Shown here in pieces: positions 43,572-51,415 of a DNA stretch of 64,000 bases (position 1 is its first letter; each line of letters starts with the position of its first letter). Position numbers and translations under genes: made by a program. The stretch spans positions 1 to 64,000 of the forward strand of contig CAXXJA010000001.1 in the NCBI GenBank assembly GCA_963678555.2, written 5' to 3'. This DNA comes from SABI01 sp963678555. Its GTDB lineage: Bacteria; Spirochaetota; Spirochaetia; Sphaerochaetales; Sphaerochaetaceae. Below the pieces are notes generated by a model. The model ran no database searches. It was not told where the DNA came from and worked only from the letters and a program-made list of their open reading frames with translations.

Positions 43572-45284
43572 ATGACTACTATTATTGTTGTCTTAGGTAT
43601 TGCAGTATACGTGCTGTTGTATATTATCTATGGCAAAAAGCTTGAACGTGACGTGGTTAAAGCATCAGATGAAAATGATGCCCCATCAAAAACCATGTAC
43701 GATGGGGTCGACTATGTTCCCGCCAAAGCCCCGATACTGTTCGGACATCACTTTGCTTCCATTGCTGGTGCTGCACCGATCGTAGGACCGGTTCTGGCAA
43801 TGGCCTGGGGGTGGGTGCCCGCCCTGGCGTGGGTCTGGTTCGGTAATATATTCATCGGCGCCGTTCATGACTATCTCTCCCTTATGGCTTCCGTTCGCTA
43901 TGATGGACGATCAGTACAGTTTGTTGCCTCCGATGTAATTACCAAACGTACAGGAACCACCTTTTACTGGCTTGTGTTCTTCCTGCTGATTCTGATTATC
44001 GGGGCCTTCGGGGCCGTCCTCAAAGGAATGTTCGTTGGAGACGGAGCTGTGCCGACCGCATATCTCCTGAAGCTGGTTGCTGCCCTGATTCTAGGGGTGC
44101 TGATGTACAGGGTCAAAATGAACTTTGTGCTGGCTACCATTATCGGGATAATCATGCTGGTGGGAGCAATTATCGGCGGGTATCTGTTCCCGATTACTGC
44201 ATCCGGAAATGTATGGTTGATTGTCATGTTCTTCTATATCATCATTGCATCAGCCATTCCTGTGAATGTATTGCTGCAACCCCGTGATTATCTTAATTCC
44301 TGGCTTCTCTACATCGGACTGATTATAGGCGCGATTGCCGCTGTCTTCAGCTTCGGCGGGTTTACCGCACCAGCGTTCACATCGTTTGCACCGATTGTCT
44401 CCGGCGGCAAGCCTTCGCCGTTCTGGCCGGTTATTCCGCTGATCATTGCATGCGGATCTCTTTCAGGGTTTCATGCTCTCGTCGGTTCGGGTACTTCTTC
44501 CAAACAGCTTGAAAAGGAGTCCCACGGGCTGATCATCGGGTACGGTTCGATGTTGACAGAGGGTTTTCTGTCGACCATCGTGATTATTTCGGTAGCTGGT
44601 TACGGGATGGCCCTTATTCAGGGTGCAGGCAAGGACCTTACCGCTGCGAACTGGGGCGCTGTGTACGCAGGAGCCATGAACAGCAGTCTGGGCGCCGCAG
44701 GCACCTTCACCAATTCCTATGCTGCGATGGTTGCCGATACCTGGCTGAAATTCCTGCCGACCGAGATTGTAAAGGTTATCGCGGGTATGTGGGTTGCCTC
44801 GTTTGCAATGACCACTCTCGATACTACCAATCGTCTGGGGCGCTATACAATCGCCGAACTGTGTCTGCCCTTTAAAGATACGAATGCGGGGGCCTATACA
44901 TTCCTGACCAACCGCTGGATAGCCTCAACGATACCGGCTATAATCGGTATTGCTCTGGCATGGAGCGGAAGCTTCAGCATCCTGTGGCCGTCTTTCGGTT
45001 CCGCCAACCAGCTGATCGCTTCGATTTCGCTGCTGACGGGAGCCGCATGGGTAACGAAACGCCTTAAAACGAAGGCCAATATGGTACTAATACCGGCTTA
45101 CATTCTGTGGATTACGGTTACGGCCGCTATTATCTGGTTCTCCGCAGTTGTCTTGCCCGGCACCATCAAGTCCAGTCCTGTAACGGGAATAACGGTACTC
45201 GTGATTGAAATAATAATGCTGATTATGAATTTCATTTTCATAATCGACTTCTTCAAAACGAAGGATACCCCCCTGGAGTCATAG
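43572..45284 (+). CDS. cstA: CstA-type carbon-starvation transporter (570 aa)
   Basis: ATG 43572. About 16 membrane helices. The hallmark KAPILFGHHFASIAGAAPIV followed by GPVLAMAWGWVPALAWVWFG is present near residue 55, as are FSGFHALVGSGTSSKQL-like LSGFHALVGSGTSSKQLEKE and LGAAGTFTNSYAAMVADTWL. CstA proteins import peptides or pyruvate in nutrient limitation; this one is shorter than E. coli CstA (about 700) and belongs to a short clade. It opens a four-gene operon with an ArsA/Get3-like ATPase, unlike the usual CstA-YbdD pair. Confidence 0.9.
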   Translation: MTTIIVVLGIAVYVLLYIIYGKKLERDVVKASDENDAPSKTMYDGVDYVPAKAPILFGHHFASIAGAAPIVGPVLAMAWGWVPALAWVWFGNIFIGAVHDYLSLMASVRYDGRSVQFVASDVITKRTGTTFYWLVFFLLILIIGAFGAVLKGMFVGDGAVPTAYLLKLVAALILGVLMYRVKMNFVLATIIGIIMLVGAIIGGYLFPITASGNVWLIVMFFYIIIASAIPVNVLLQPRDYLNSWLLYIGLIIGAIAAVFSFGGFTAPAFTSFAPIVSGGKPSPFWPVIPLIIACGSLSGFHALVGSGTSSKQLEKESHGLIIGYGSMLTEGFLSTIVIISVAGYGMALIQGAGKDLTAANWGAVYAGAMNSSLGAAGTFTNSYAAMVADTWLKFLPTEIVKVIAGMWVASFAMTTLDTTNRLGRYTIAELCLPFKDTNAGAYTFLTNRWIASTIPAIIGIALAWSGSFSILWPSFGSANQLIASISLLTGAAWVTKRLKTKANMVLIPAYILWITVTAAIIWFSAVVLPGTIKSSPVTGITVLVIEIIMLIMNFIFIIDFFKTKDTPLES

Positions 45285-45310
45285 GACTATGAACGGAAAA
45301 GGATGTCGGA

Positions 45311-45592
45311 ATGGTAAATAGATTATTTAACCGCGTACGGTTTTTCTTTTCCGTCATGGATCAGTCCCATCGGGACAAGGTAACGGAGATGACCGCCTTT
45401 GAACAGAAGGAACTGGAAAATCTCTTTATGCTTCTCCTGATGGGCTCCTTCACAGGAGTCCCGTCGCCGCCGTCTTTTATTGCGGCGGAGCTCCTTCCTC
45501 ATTTAGAATATGAGATGAAAGTGCTGAATGAGAGGGCAAAAAACGGCTTCGACTCTCTGGCAGATTTGACCAGCATCCTTGATATTGACTGA
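45311..45592 (+). CDS. Small acidic protein of the cstA-ATPase operon (93 aa)
   Basis: ATG 45311, 26 bases after cstA. The product (MVNRLFNRVRFFFSVMDQSH, then TAFEQKELENLFMLLLMGSF, ending LADLTSILDID) is helical, with an amphipathic N-terminal segment and a hydrophobic centre containing Pro-rich GVPSPPSFI. It has no Cys, so it is not the YbdD-like CC-ending partner. Unknown function, but its place between cstA and the ATPase suggests a connecting or adaptor role. Confidence 0.65.
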   Translation: MVNRLFNRVRFFFSVMDQSHRDKVTEMTAFEQKELENLFMLLLMGSFTGVPSPPSFIAAELLPHLEYEMKVLNERAKNGFDSLADLTSILDID

Positions 45593-45619
45593 ATACATGC
45601 GAGATGGAGATGCTTGCCC

Positions 45620-46564
45620 ATGAAAACTATTTTCTTCACTGGGAAGGGGGGTGTAGGTAAATCCACTCTTTCATCTGCTGTTGCCTGGCAACTGGCGGAG
45701 ACTGGCCTCCGGGTACTGGCTGTCTCTTTCGACCCTGCCCATAACCTCGGTGATATTTTTCACGTTAAACTGGGACACAGAAAAAAACAGTTCGGAAAGA
45801 CGAATTTATATCTTCAGGAGATGGATCTGGAGAAATCGGCTGCTGAATATATGAAGGCCAATATGTCCATCCTTCAGGAAGTATACAGCTACCTTACCGC
45901 TTTCAATATGGACAGTTATTTCGATATCCTGAAATATTCTCCTGGTGTCGAGGAGTTCGCTGCGCTGACCTCGATGCAGAAAATTCTCGAAGAGGAAAAA
46001 CATAATTTTGATTTCATTGTTTTCGATACGCCTCCTACCGGTCTGACTCTCCGGATCCTGGCTCTGCCGCGGATTACGGTTGCATGGATTGACCGTCTTA
46101 TACGGATTCGCAGAGAGATTCTTGAAAAGCGCTATACCATACACAAGCTGAAGGGAAAGTACTCCGAGGAAGGGCATAAACTGGCCTATAACGAATCGGA
46201 TGACAATGTGATAAAAAAACTCTACGTGATGCGTGATCGTTATAAAGGAGTGGAAACTCATATTCAGGGAGAAGATAACAGGATCTGCGTAGTGTTCAAT
46301 CCTGATTACCTTTCTCTGCGTGAGTCGGAGCGGTTGCTAGACGGGATTCATGAGCTTCAGCTGCCGATTGATACCATTTTTCACAACAAACTTGCGGACC
46401 CCGAAAGCGACGCAGCCCGCAGAGTGGAAGACGCTATGCTGAAGAAGTATCCCGGTCTCCGGATTGAGAGGGTTCCACTGATAGATCATACCAAACCGGC
46501 ATGTTATATTATGGATAAGGACTTAACAGGCGTATTCACAAGGAGTAAGACGCATGGCGAATGA
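45620..46564 (+). CDS. ArsA/Get3-like ATPase (314 aa)
   Basis: ATG 45620 is preferred over TTG 45614. The deviant Walker A is TGKGGVGKST (residues 7-16, intradimer Lys at 9), switch I is FDPAHNLGD (37-45), PGVEE is at 109-113, switch II is FDTPPTGLTLR (135-145), and NPDYLSLRESERLL (227-240) is the A-loop region, exactly as in Get3/TRC40 and ArsA. It is a single-domain, so probably dimeric, ATPase. No CxxC zinc site and no metal-binding Cys triad of true ArsA. A role in handling or inserting membrane proteins, perhaps CstA or the 230-residue partner, is inferred. It overlaps the next gene by 11 bases. Confidence 0.85.
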   Translation: MKTIFFTGKGGVGKSTLSSAVAWQLAETGLRVLAVSFDPAHNLGDIFHVKLGHRKKQFGKTNLYLQEMDLEKSAAEYMKANMSILQEVYSYLTAFNMDSYFDILKYSPGVEEFAALTSMQKILEEEKHNFDFIVFDTPPTGLTLRILALPRITVAWIDRLIRIRREILEKRYTIHKLKGKYSEEGHKLAYNESDDNVIKKLYVMRDRYKGVETHIQGEDNRICVVFNPDYLSLRESERLLDGIHELQLPIDTIFHNKLADPESDAARRVEDAMLKKYPGLRIERVPLIDHTKPACYIMDKDLTGVFTRSKTHGE

Positions 46565-47246
46565 AATTGTAACTCAACAGCCCATTTTTTATCTTTTTAT
46601 AGCTTTTACAATATTATTGACTTTGGGATACAGCTGGGGACGGAGAGCGAATAAGCGGATTCATTTGTCGGCTTTTCATGCCCTCATCGACACGGTAAAA
46701 CCGAAAGATCAGAACTTCACCACCATCGGTGGCCAGACGGGATATCATGCAAACCTCGTTCCGAAAAAGAACCTTCTGGTGAGGCGCGTCGATGCCACCA
46801 TCACGCTTTTGCCCAGACAGTCGCTTCTTTACCTGCCCATCTCTCTACTGACATTCCGTTTCGACAGGTTTTTCCTGGTTATGTTTTTCGGTAAGAAGGC
46901 TATGGGACTTGTAAGCGAGGGGCATCTCATTGAGAAAAACTACTCAAAGTTCCGGGGGCCTAAAATCACCAATGAGGACAAACTGCAACTGGAAGAAATG
47001 CGCTGGGGAGATAAGGAATTCCTGCTTTACTATGAAGATGAGGACATCAAACAGGATTTGCTCAACCTGAAAAACCAGCTGACCGCGCCCGGATATCTGA
47101 GGCATGTCGCCGTTGTTCCTGAAAAGGATCAGGCATATCTTTTCATGATTCCCAAACGGGGGTATGTCGGAGAAGTCTTCCCCGTCATCTACACCTGGCT
47201 TAACAAGCTGCTGGAAAGGAAGAGCGTGCACAAACAACAGGGCTGA
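46554..47246 (+). CDS. Membrane-anchored partner of the ArsA/Get3-like ATPase (230 aa)
   Basis: ATG 46554 overlaps the ATPase stop. One N-terminal membrane helix (IFYLFIAFTILLTLGYSW, about 11-28) is followed by a basic stretch (GRRANKR) and a soluble domain of about 200 residues with a second hydrophobic patch (RQSLLYLPISLLTFRFDRFF, about 88-110). Motifs IGGQTGYHANLVPKK and FLLYYEDEDIKQDLLNL have no recognised family. The tail ends KSVHKQQG. As a single-span protein linked to a Get3-like ATPase it is a candidate receptor or client. A terminator follows. Confidence 0.7.
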   Translation: MANEIVTQQPIFYLFIAFTILLTLGYSWGRRANKRIHLSAFHALIDTVKPKDQNFTTIGGQTGYHANLVPKKNLLVRRVDATITLLPRQSLLYLPISLLTFRFDRFFLVMFFGKKAMGLVSEGHLIEKNYSKFRGPKITNEDKLQLEEMRWGDKEFLLYYEDEDIKQDLLNLKNQLTAPGYLRHVAVVPEKDQAYLFMIPKRGYVGEVFPVIYTWLNKLLERKSVHKQQG

Positions 47247-47326
47247 AATATTGGGTAAGGCTCTTTTTGTGTAGTCTAGTTCCTGACTTTCTGACTTTTA
47301 CACGACGTTCCGGACTCAGATCCTGA

Positions 47327-47360
47327 CCCAGAAGCTTAGCACATAGGTTTCTGGGTTTTT
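47327..47360 (+). terminator. Intrinsic terminator of the cstA operon
   Basis: CCCAGAA pairs with TTCTGGG across a 15-base loop and is followed by TTTTTCTTTG. It is about 80 bases past the last stop. Confidence 0.65.
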
Positions 47361-47445
47361 CTTTGTCATTGTTTTGTCCGCTTATGCCCACGTATTCTGC
47401 TGCTGTATCACCAGTGCCATGACAGAATCCTGGTAAGGGGTAGGC

Positions 47446-47930
47446 ATGTGCATCACAGTCTCAGGCAAGGGACAATCCAAGGTCGTTCAGGTCAAAGAAG
47501 ATACACGTAGCCCCGGGACTTCTGAAAAGAAAAGCACGGTTCTCAGAACTCTGGGCAAGTACTCTGACATGCTCGCAGACGACCCTGACTTCCTCGTCAG
47601 ACTCAAAGCTGAGATGAAACAGAAGACGCTCGAACAGAACGCTTCACCTACTCCCCTCACCGTCCAGCTTGCCAGTGATCCGGTCCTCTCGGATACAGAT
47701 GTCACTGCCTCCTACACCTTCTCATGCCATCGTCAGGAGACTCTCGTCTTGAAGTGAAGGTCTTGCTTACTGAGGAAGAGCAGCCTCAGACTCAGCGCAA
47801 GCGTGGCAGAATTCCAGAAGAAATATGCTGGATACTGGTGCCTGTTTGCAAACAGGAAGAAGCCGAAGGAAGAGATCTACAGGGCATACCAGCAGCGCAA
47901 TACTGCTGAATGGGGATGTACTTTCTTATC
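47446..47930 (+). pseudogene. IS1634-like transposase fragments (N-terminal and C-terminal parts)
   Basis: The first frame (47446-47757) resembles the start of IS1634-type transposases: VLRTLGKYSDMLADDPDFLV then RLKAEMKQKT. After a frameshift, 47803-47910 reads EFQKKYAGYWCLFANRKKPK then EEIYRAYQQR, the C-terminal signature (KYDGYW, IYxxYQQR) of that family. The central catalytic part is missing and resembles what is found at 41850-42117. The fragment lies just after the cstA operon terminator. 47931-48078 holds no further feature. Confidence 0.6.
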
Positions 47931-48078
47931 CTGCTTCATTCACCATCGTGCATCAACGGGTCATACCCTCGATTTCTCAGAGTTGAATGGCGTTTTCCCT
48001 GAACCGGATACAAGAAACTGTGGTAGAGTAGGGTGGTGAGGGAGTTTCGAGCTTTTTTATTTGATTGGAGATGGCACG

Positions 48079-49485
48079 ATGAAAGCAAAGAAGGAGCACC
48101 GGGTCGATTATCAACTCAGGTTGATGAGCGCAGGCGAGAAGGAAGAGTGTCTTGCCTATTTCTCCCACGAGTATGAACAGGCATTCTTCGACTGGTGCAG
48201 AGAGCAAAATATTATCAGGGATGCAAAAATCGTAGTTGAGAAGAGGATTGCCCAGCTCTGGGAATCATACGTCGAATTCTATGAGAGTCTCGACTCAGAC
48301 GAGTTGGAAGAATCTTTCTATGAGGGTTCATCGTACTGCAGCGATGACAGTCCTCTCATTGATGAAGTCTATGAGATGGTAGATGAACTCGCCGAAGCTT
48401 TTGGTTCTGAAGATGTCTCCGAAGAATGCAGGCTTCGCTATCTGGCGATCGTGCTCAACGAAGCTCCTTCCGGGTGTCTTGATGATTACGAAATAGGACT
48501 CGAAGACCTGCTCCTTGCCATCCCGGGTACCGACAGAGCTGTGATCGAGCGATGTATACCCCTCCTCGAGAGTCATGGTAAGACCCGGGTGATTCAGTCG
48601 CTTTTTCTGAAGGTTCTAGGGGATAGTGAAGGGTACCGGACATACAAGGAGGATCATCTTTCCTCCCCTCAGGCCTACTATGAGCTGATCAGGCATTATC
48701 GTGATAGAGAAGAGCCTGCCAACGCTGAGAGGTTCTGCTGGAAAGCGATTTTAGCAGAATGTTCGAACGGTGAGATCGTACATCTTCTCTATGATTCACT
48801 TGTGAAGAGAAAGGACACTGAGGGCATTATCCGTCTCGTTGATACCCTCGGCTGGCAGTACTTCGTTCAGGGTCACAGCCATTCCTATGACGAGCTCTGG
48901 ATTCACCTGCAACACAACAGCCCCTCCGATGCCTTACATCTTCTTTCCTTCTGGTTTTTTTCTCGCAGGACACCGAAATACCCCTACTTCAACGAACAGG
49001 ATTCGGATGTCGTAGAACTTGATGGCAACCGTTTTTACGACCGCTACGCCGATCTAGCCCGCCTCTCAGCAGTCTGCGGCGTCAATGGAATAGAGGAGAA
49101 GGCACTGCAGTATGCAAAAAAAACCTCCTCTCTCGATTGGCTGTGGATCCTGTTCACTCTCGACAGGAGAGCAGAGGCAGCCGAATTTCTTTCAAAACAC
49201 TGGGATGGTGTCAGACTGAAGGGGCAATGGGCAGGTTTCATTATCGCTCTGGCAGATTCTTTCCCGGAACTTGCCAATTCCTGTATGAAGGATATCATCA
49301 ATTATGCCATTACCGTTGAGAAGTCTTACGATTACGTAGCTTTTGACCTCCTTCCGAAGTACAAATCGATGGTGCTCAGTCCATTGAAGGCTGTACAGGA
49401 TTGGAGTAGCTACAGCGAGGAATTCAGAAAGGCTTATACCCGCAGGCGTACTTTGATGCCGATGCTCGGTCACGTGTTAGACTGA
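48079..49485 (+). CDS. Large soluble helical-repeat protein, unknown function (468 aa)
   Basis: ATG 48079 is chosen over TTG 48061; GGAG lies eight bases before it. The N-terminal 90 residues are charged and helical (YFSHEYEQAFFDWCREQNII) with a very acidic strip ESLDSDELEESFYEG. From about 120 to 468 the pattern of paired helices (for example AYYELIRHYRDREEPANAER, LDWLWILFTLDRRAEAAEFL) resembles TPR/solenoid proteins, and parts recall the C-terminal region of SWIM zinc-finger proteins, but no zinc motif is present. Possibly a scaffold or truncated relative. Unknown function; stands alone. Confidence 0.6.
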   Translation: MKAKKEHRVDYQLRLMSAGEKEECLAYFSHEYEQAFFDWCREQNIIRDAKIVVEKRIAQLWESYVEFYESLDSDELEESFYEGSSYCSDDSPLIDEVYEMVDELAEAFGSEDVSEECRLRYLAIVLNEAPSGCLDDYEIGLEDLLLAIPGTDRAVIERCIPLLESHGKTRVIQSLFLKVLGDSEGYRTYKEDHLSSPQAYYELIRHYRDREEPANAERFCWKAILAECSNGEIVHLLYDSLVKRKDTEGIIRLVDTLGWQYFVQGHSHSYDELWIHLQHNSPSDALHLLSFWFFSRRTPKYPYFNEQDSDVVELDGNRFYDRYADLARLSAVCGVNGIEEKALQYAKKTSSLDWLWILFTLDRRAEAAEFLSKHWDGVRLKGQWAGFIIALADSFPELANSCMKDIINYAITVEKSYDYVAFDLLPKYKSMVLSPLKAVQDWSSYSEEFRKAYTRRRTLMPMLGHVLD

Positions 49486-49566
49486 TACTGATGTAACTGA
49501 AGTGGGGTTGAACGTGTCGCTTCCATCAAGCAGTAGAAACAGAACGTGTCATCTTTTTCACAGCAG

Positions 49567-49589
49567 ATCACCTTCCGTCAGAAGGTGAT
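49567..49589 (+). terminator. Hairpin after the helical-repeat gene
   Basis: ATCACCTTC and GAAGGTGAT form a perfect 9-bp stem with loop CGTCA, about 80 bases past the stop. No T-run. Confidence 0.45.
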
Positions 49590-50076
49590 TCCGATACATT
49601 GCATGGGATCAGGAAGAGAGGCGTGGTTGAGATGTGTTGTTTACAAGAATAGCGGGGAGAGCTCAGTACTTCTGGCTGTATGTTGATAGAGGAAACGGGG
49701 AGCAACGGAAAACACAAACTGTCATCTAAAGCTCTAAGGGTATCCTTCTACTCGATATTCAAACATGAACCAATAAATAACAAATTGTTTTACAACAAGT
49801 ATTAGTGCGTTATTTCATTGTTCATGCTATACAATGCGAGAGAATTCTGGTTCGAAACACTGAACCAGTCCCTGTAATTCAAACTTGTTCAGAGAGTCCA
49901 ATGCTAGAAATTCTTCAAGCTGCGAAAGAGTTTTCCTGTAATTCTGAAATCGCTGAATCCATCTCACACCCTGTTCCATACGTTCCTGTCTAGAATATTA
50001 TGCAGGAATAACCGAAGTCCAGAAAGTCCTCTTCCGATTACATCTCGTAGATGAATGAATAGATCGTAAAAACAAG
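49590..50076. other. Non-coding region before the tRNA-Leu element
   Basis: No gene is supported; the one 62-codon frame (49805-49993) has no recognisable motif. The region ends at the displaced tRNA terminator. Confidence 0.35.
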
Positions 50077-50109
50077 AAAACCTTCCAATCTGAATGATTG
50101 AAAGGTTTC
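50077..50109 (-). terminator. Terminator of tRNA-Leu, displaced by the inserted element
   Basis: On the minus strand AAACCTTTCAATC pairs with GATTGGAAGGTTT (one mismatch), loop ATTCA, then TCTTGTTTTT. It lies directly beyond the left attachment repeat; removing the element would place it immediately after the tRNA gene. Confidence 0.8.
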
Positions 50110-50159
50110 TGGTTGCGGCCGAGAGGACTTGAACCTCCACGGACTAATGTCCACTAGCC
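50110..50159. repeat. Left attachment repeat (attL-like), copy of the tRNA-Leu 3' part
   Basis: Fifty bases identical to 51268-51317, covering the 3' part of tRNA-Leu from the anticodon stem to just past its end. Beyond it the DNA diverges from the tRNA. Signature of site-specific integration into a tRNA gene. Confidence 0.9.
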
Positions 50160-50234
50160 ACTCGAATCATGATTCGAGCTTATGCGTTATCTGATCAATA
50201 TATTGCTTCTGGATGTATGTGAAAAAGAGGCCAG

Positions 50235-50486
50235 TTACCTTGTGTAGTGCTCTGTGTATGTATCCAGCACTTTACGGATCAGCTGCTGATAGGAAATATG
50301 ATTTTCTTGAGCTGCACTTTTGAAAAAATCCACACTACGCTTGGAAAGTGAGATTGTTATTTTCCGGGTCTCTTCCTTTGCAATAAGCTGTTCAGGTGGA
50401 GGAAGAAAGTCCTTAATTTCCTTTGCACTGAGAAGAGCCTCTTGAATCTCCCCAGGAGCTTCTGTATATCTATCCGTTTTGTTCAT
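50235..50486 (-). CDS. brnA: BrnA-type antitoxin, CopG/ribbon-helix-helix-like (83 aa)
   Basis: ATG 50486 lies inside the toxin gene end (17-bp overlap). The C-terminal half ITISLSKRSVDFFKSAAQEN followed by ISYQQLIRKVLDTYTEH is the BrnA/CopG DNA-binding fold; the N-terminal part (DRYTEAPGEIQEALLSAKEI) would wrap the toxin. It should neutralise BrnT and repress their common promoter. Order toxin-then-antitoxin matches the brnTA operon. Confidence 0.85.
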   Translation of the reverse strand: MNKTDRYTEAPGEIQEALLSAKEIKDFLPPPEQLIAKEETRKITISLSKRSVDFFKSAAQENHISYQQLIRKVLDTYTEHYTR

Positions 50487-50739
50487 ACAATTTCCTCCCT
50501 ATTCTCCAGAATCCTGCACCGAATATCCGGATATTACCCTTTCTCATTGTAAATCGAACGGTAACAATATCATCCTCAATTTGCCCAATACAAAAATACC
50601 GTTCTTCATCCTGGCTATGCTTTTCATCCTTCAGAATAATACGATGCTTATCAAAGAAGGCATATTGAGCTTCATTGAATGAGACATTATGCTTTTCTCT
50701 GTTTTCCTGATTTTTATTCTCATCCCATTCAAATGTCAT
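50470..50739 (-). CDS. brnT: BrnT-type toxin, ribonuclease (89 aa)
   Basis: ATG 50739. The start MTFEWDENKNQENREKHNVS followed by FNEAQYAFFD is the BrnT signature (FEWDxxKxxxNxxKHGVxFxEA), and the family's RYFCIGQIEDDIVTVRFTMR strand and the FGAGFWRIGRKLYE end are present. BrnT is a RelE-like mRNA-cleaving toxin, and the full family length is about 90 residues, so it looks intact. A promoter with a -10 box six bases before the ATG implies a leaderless transcript. Confidence 0.88.
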   Translation of the reverse strand: MTFEWDENKNQENREKHNVSFNEAQYAFFDKHRIILKDEKHSQDEERYFCIGQIEDDIVTVRFTMRKGNIRIFGAGFWRIGRKLYEQNG

Positions 50740-50745
50740 GCATAT

Positions 50746-50774
50746 ATTTTACCATATTTTTGCCCATACGGCAA
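50746..50774 (-). promoter_or_regulatory. Promoter of the brnTA operon
   Basis: On the minus strand TTGCCG (50774-50769), 17 bases, TAAAAT (50751-50746), then six bases to the brnT ATG. No ribosome site. Likely autoregulated by BrnA. Confidence 0.6.
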
Positions 50775-50916
50775 TTTACTATATATTTGCAAAAATCTTG
50801 ATTCAATGATAAATTTTGTGGGATTCTGTGAGTGACAAGGTTCCTGACGTAGGCCTTCCTGCTAACGCCAAAGAGCTTAGAGAGACTCTTTGATCACGGT
50901 CTCCCTTCGCTTCCTC

Positions 50917-51149
50917 TTAACCGAGGATTCCTTTCTCTTTCAGCTTATAGGGAACTTTCTTGACCGCGGAGAACGGATCTCTGTCGATATCTCCTTTGAG
51001 AACAGCGAAATTGATTGCTGTACGAATGGAAGTGAGTATGGCATTGACTCTTCTTACACCGCACCCATTCTCCATAGCCCAAAGCTTTCAGTCCCTGGTT
51101 TAAGGTCCTTCAGACGCTTCGTACACAAAGAAAACGGAGCCCGTGCCAT
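50917..51149 (-). pseudogene. Tyrosine-recombinase (integrase) remnant
   Basis: The N-terminus MARAPFSLCTKRLKDLKPGT (from 51149) is typical of spirochaete phage-type integrases but stops at 51054. In another frame 51051-50917 reads VNAILTSIRTAINFAVLKGD followed by IDRDPFSAVKKVPYKLKEKG and ILG, the core-binding domain, then a stop. About 80 residues between the two pieces and the whole catalytic domain (R-H-R-Y) are lost, so it cannot be active. It lies beside the tRNA end of the element, where an integrase gene is expected. Confidence 0.75.
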
Positions 51150-51267
51150 TGCTTCCTCCTCGACACAAAAGTGTGACTTTTGTGTGACTTTTGGATATAC
51201 AATGAAACGCCTCCGTTTTTCGGTCGGCAGTTCATATGAACAAACCATTATATAGTAAAGAACTGAT

Positions 51268-51317
51268 TGGTTGCGGCCGAGAGGACTTGAACCTCCACGG
51301 ACTAATGTCCACTAGCC
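51268..51317. repeat. Right attachment repeat (attR-like) inside tRNA-Leu
   Basis: Identical to 50110-50159; forms the 3' part of the intact tRNA gene plus four bases beyond it. Confidence 0.9.
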
Positions 51318-51355
51318 CCTCAAGCTAGCGTGTCTACCAATTCCACCACGACCGC
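51272..51355 (-). tRNA. tRNA-Leu (anticodon GAG)
   Basis: 84 nt with acceptor stem GCGGTCG/CGGCCGC (one G-U pair), anticodon stem CTAGC/GCTAG with loop TTGAGGG (anticodon GAG), a long variable arm (TGGACATTAGTCC) and T-loop GGTTCAAGTCC, the class II layout of leucine tRNAs. CCA is not encoded directly after the discriminator A. Its promoter is at 51368-51396. The gene hosts the small integrated element. Confidence 0.95.
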
Positions 51356-51367
51356 GTGACCTGTGAA

Positions 51368-51396
51368 AAATTACAGGAAAAAGCAAAGTTCGTCAA
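51368..51396 (-). promoter_or_regulatory. Promoter of tRNA-Leu
   Basis: On the minus strand TTGACG (51396-51391), 17 bases, TAATTT (51373-51368), 12 bases before the tRNA 5' end. Confidence 0.65.
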
Positions 51397-51415
51397 TACT
51401 CTTGACTGATAATTC

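Larger units (their letters stand above)
50110..51317. mobile_element. Very small integrative element in tRNA-Leu
   Basis: A 1.2-kb segment between 50-bp direct repeats contains only a BrnT/BrnA toxin-antitoxin pair and a broken tyrosine-recombinase gene adjacent to the intact tRNA. The layout (attL, cargo, integrase, tRNA) is that of a genomic island shrunk by deletion to its stabilising toxin-antitoxin system. Codon use in the cargo is AT-richer than in the surrounding operon. Confidence 0.8.

Noticed and set aside
45620..46564. True arsenite-pump ATPase (ArsA)
   Set aside because: Single ATPase domain, no metal-binding Cys set and no ArsB, ArsR or ArsD gene nearby; Get3-like handling of a membrane protein fits better.
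50110..50159. Possible second tRNA gene
   Set aside because: Only the 3' part of tRNA-Leu is present; there is no 5' acceptor strand, D-arm or full anticodon stem.
50890..51255. 121-codon plus-strand frame beside tRNA-Leu
   Set aside because: Antisense to the decayed integrase, whose N-terminal and core-binding motifs are recognisable on the minus strand.
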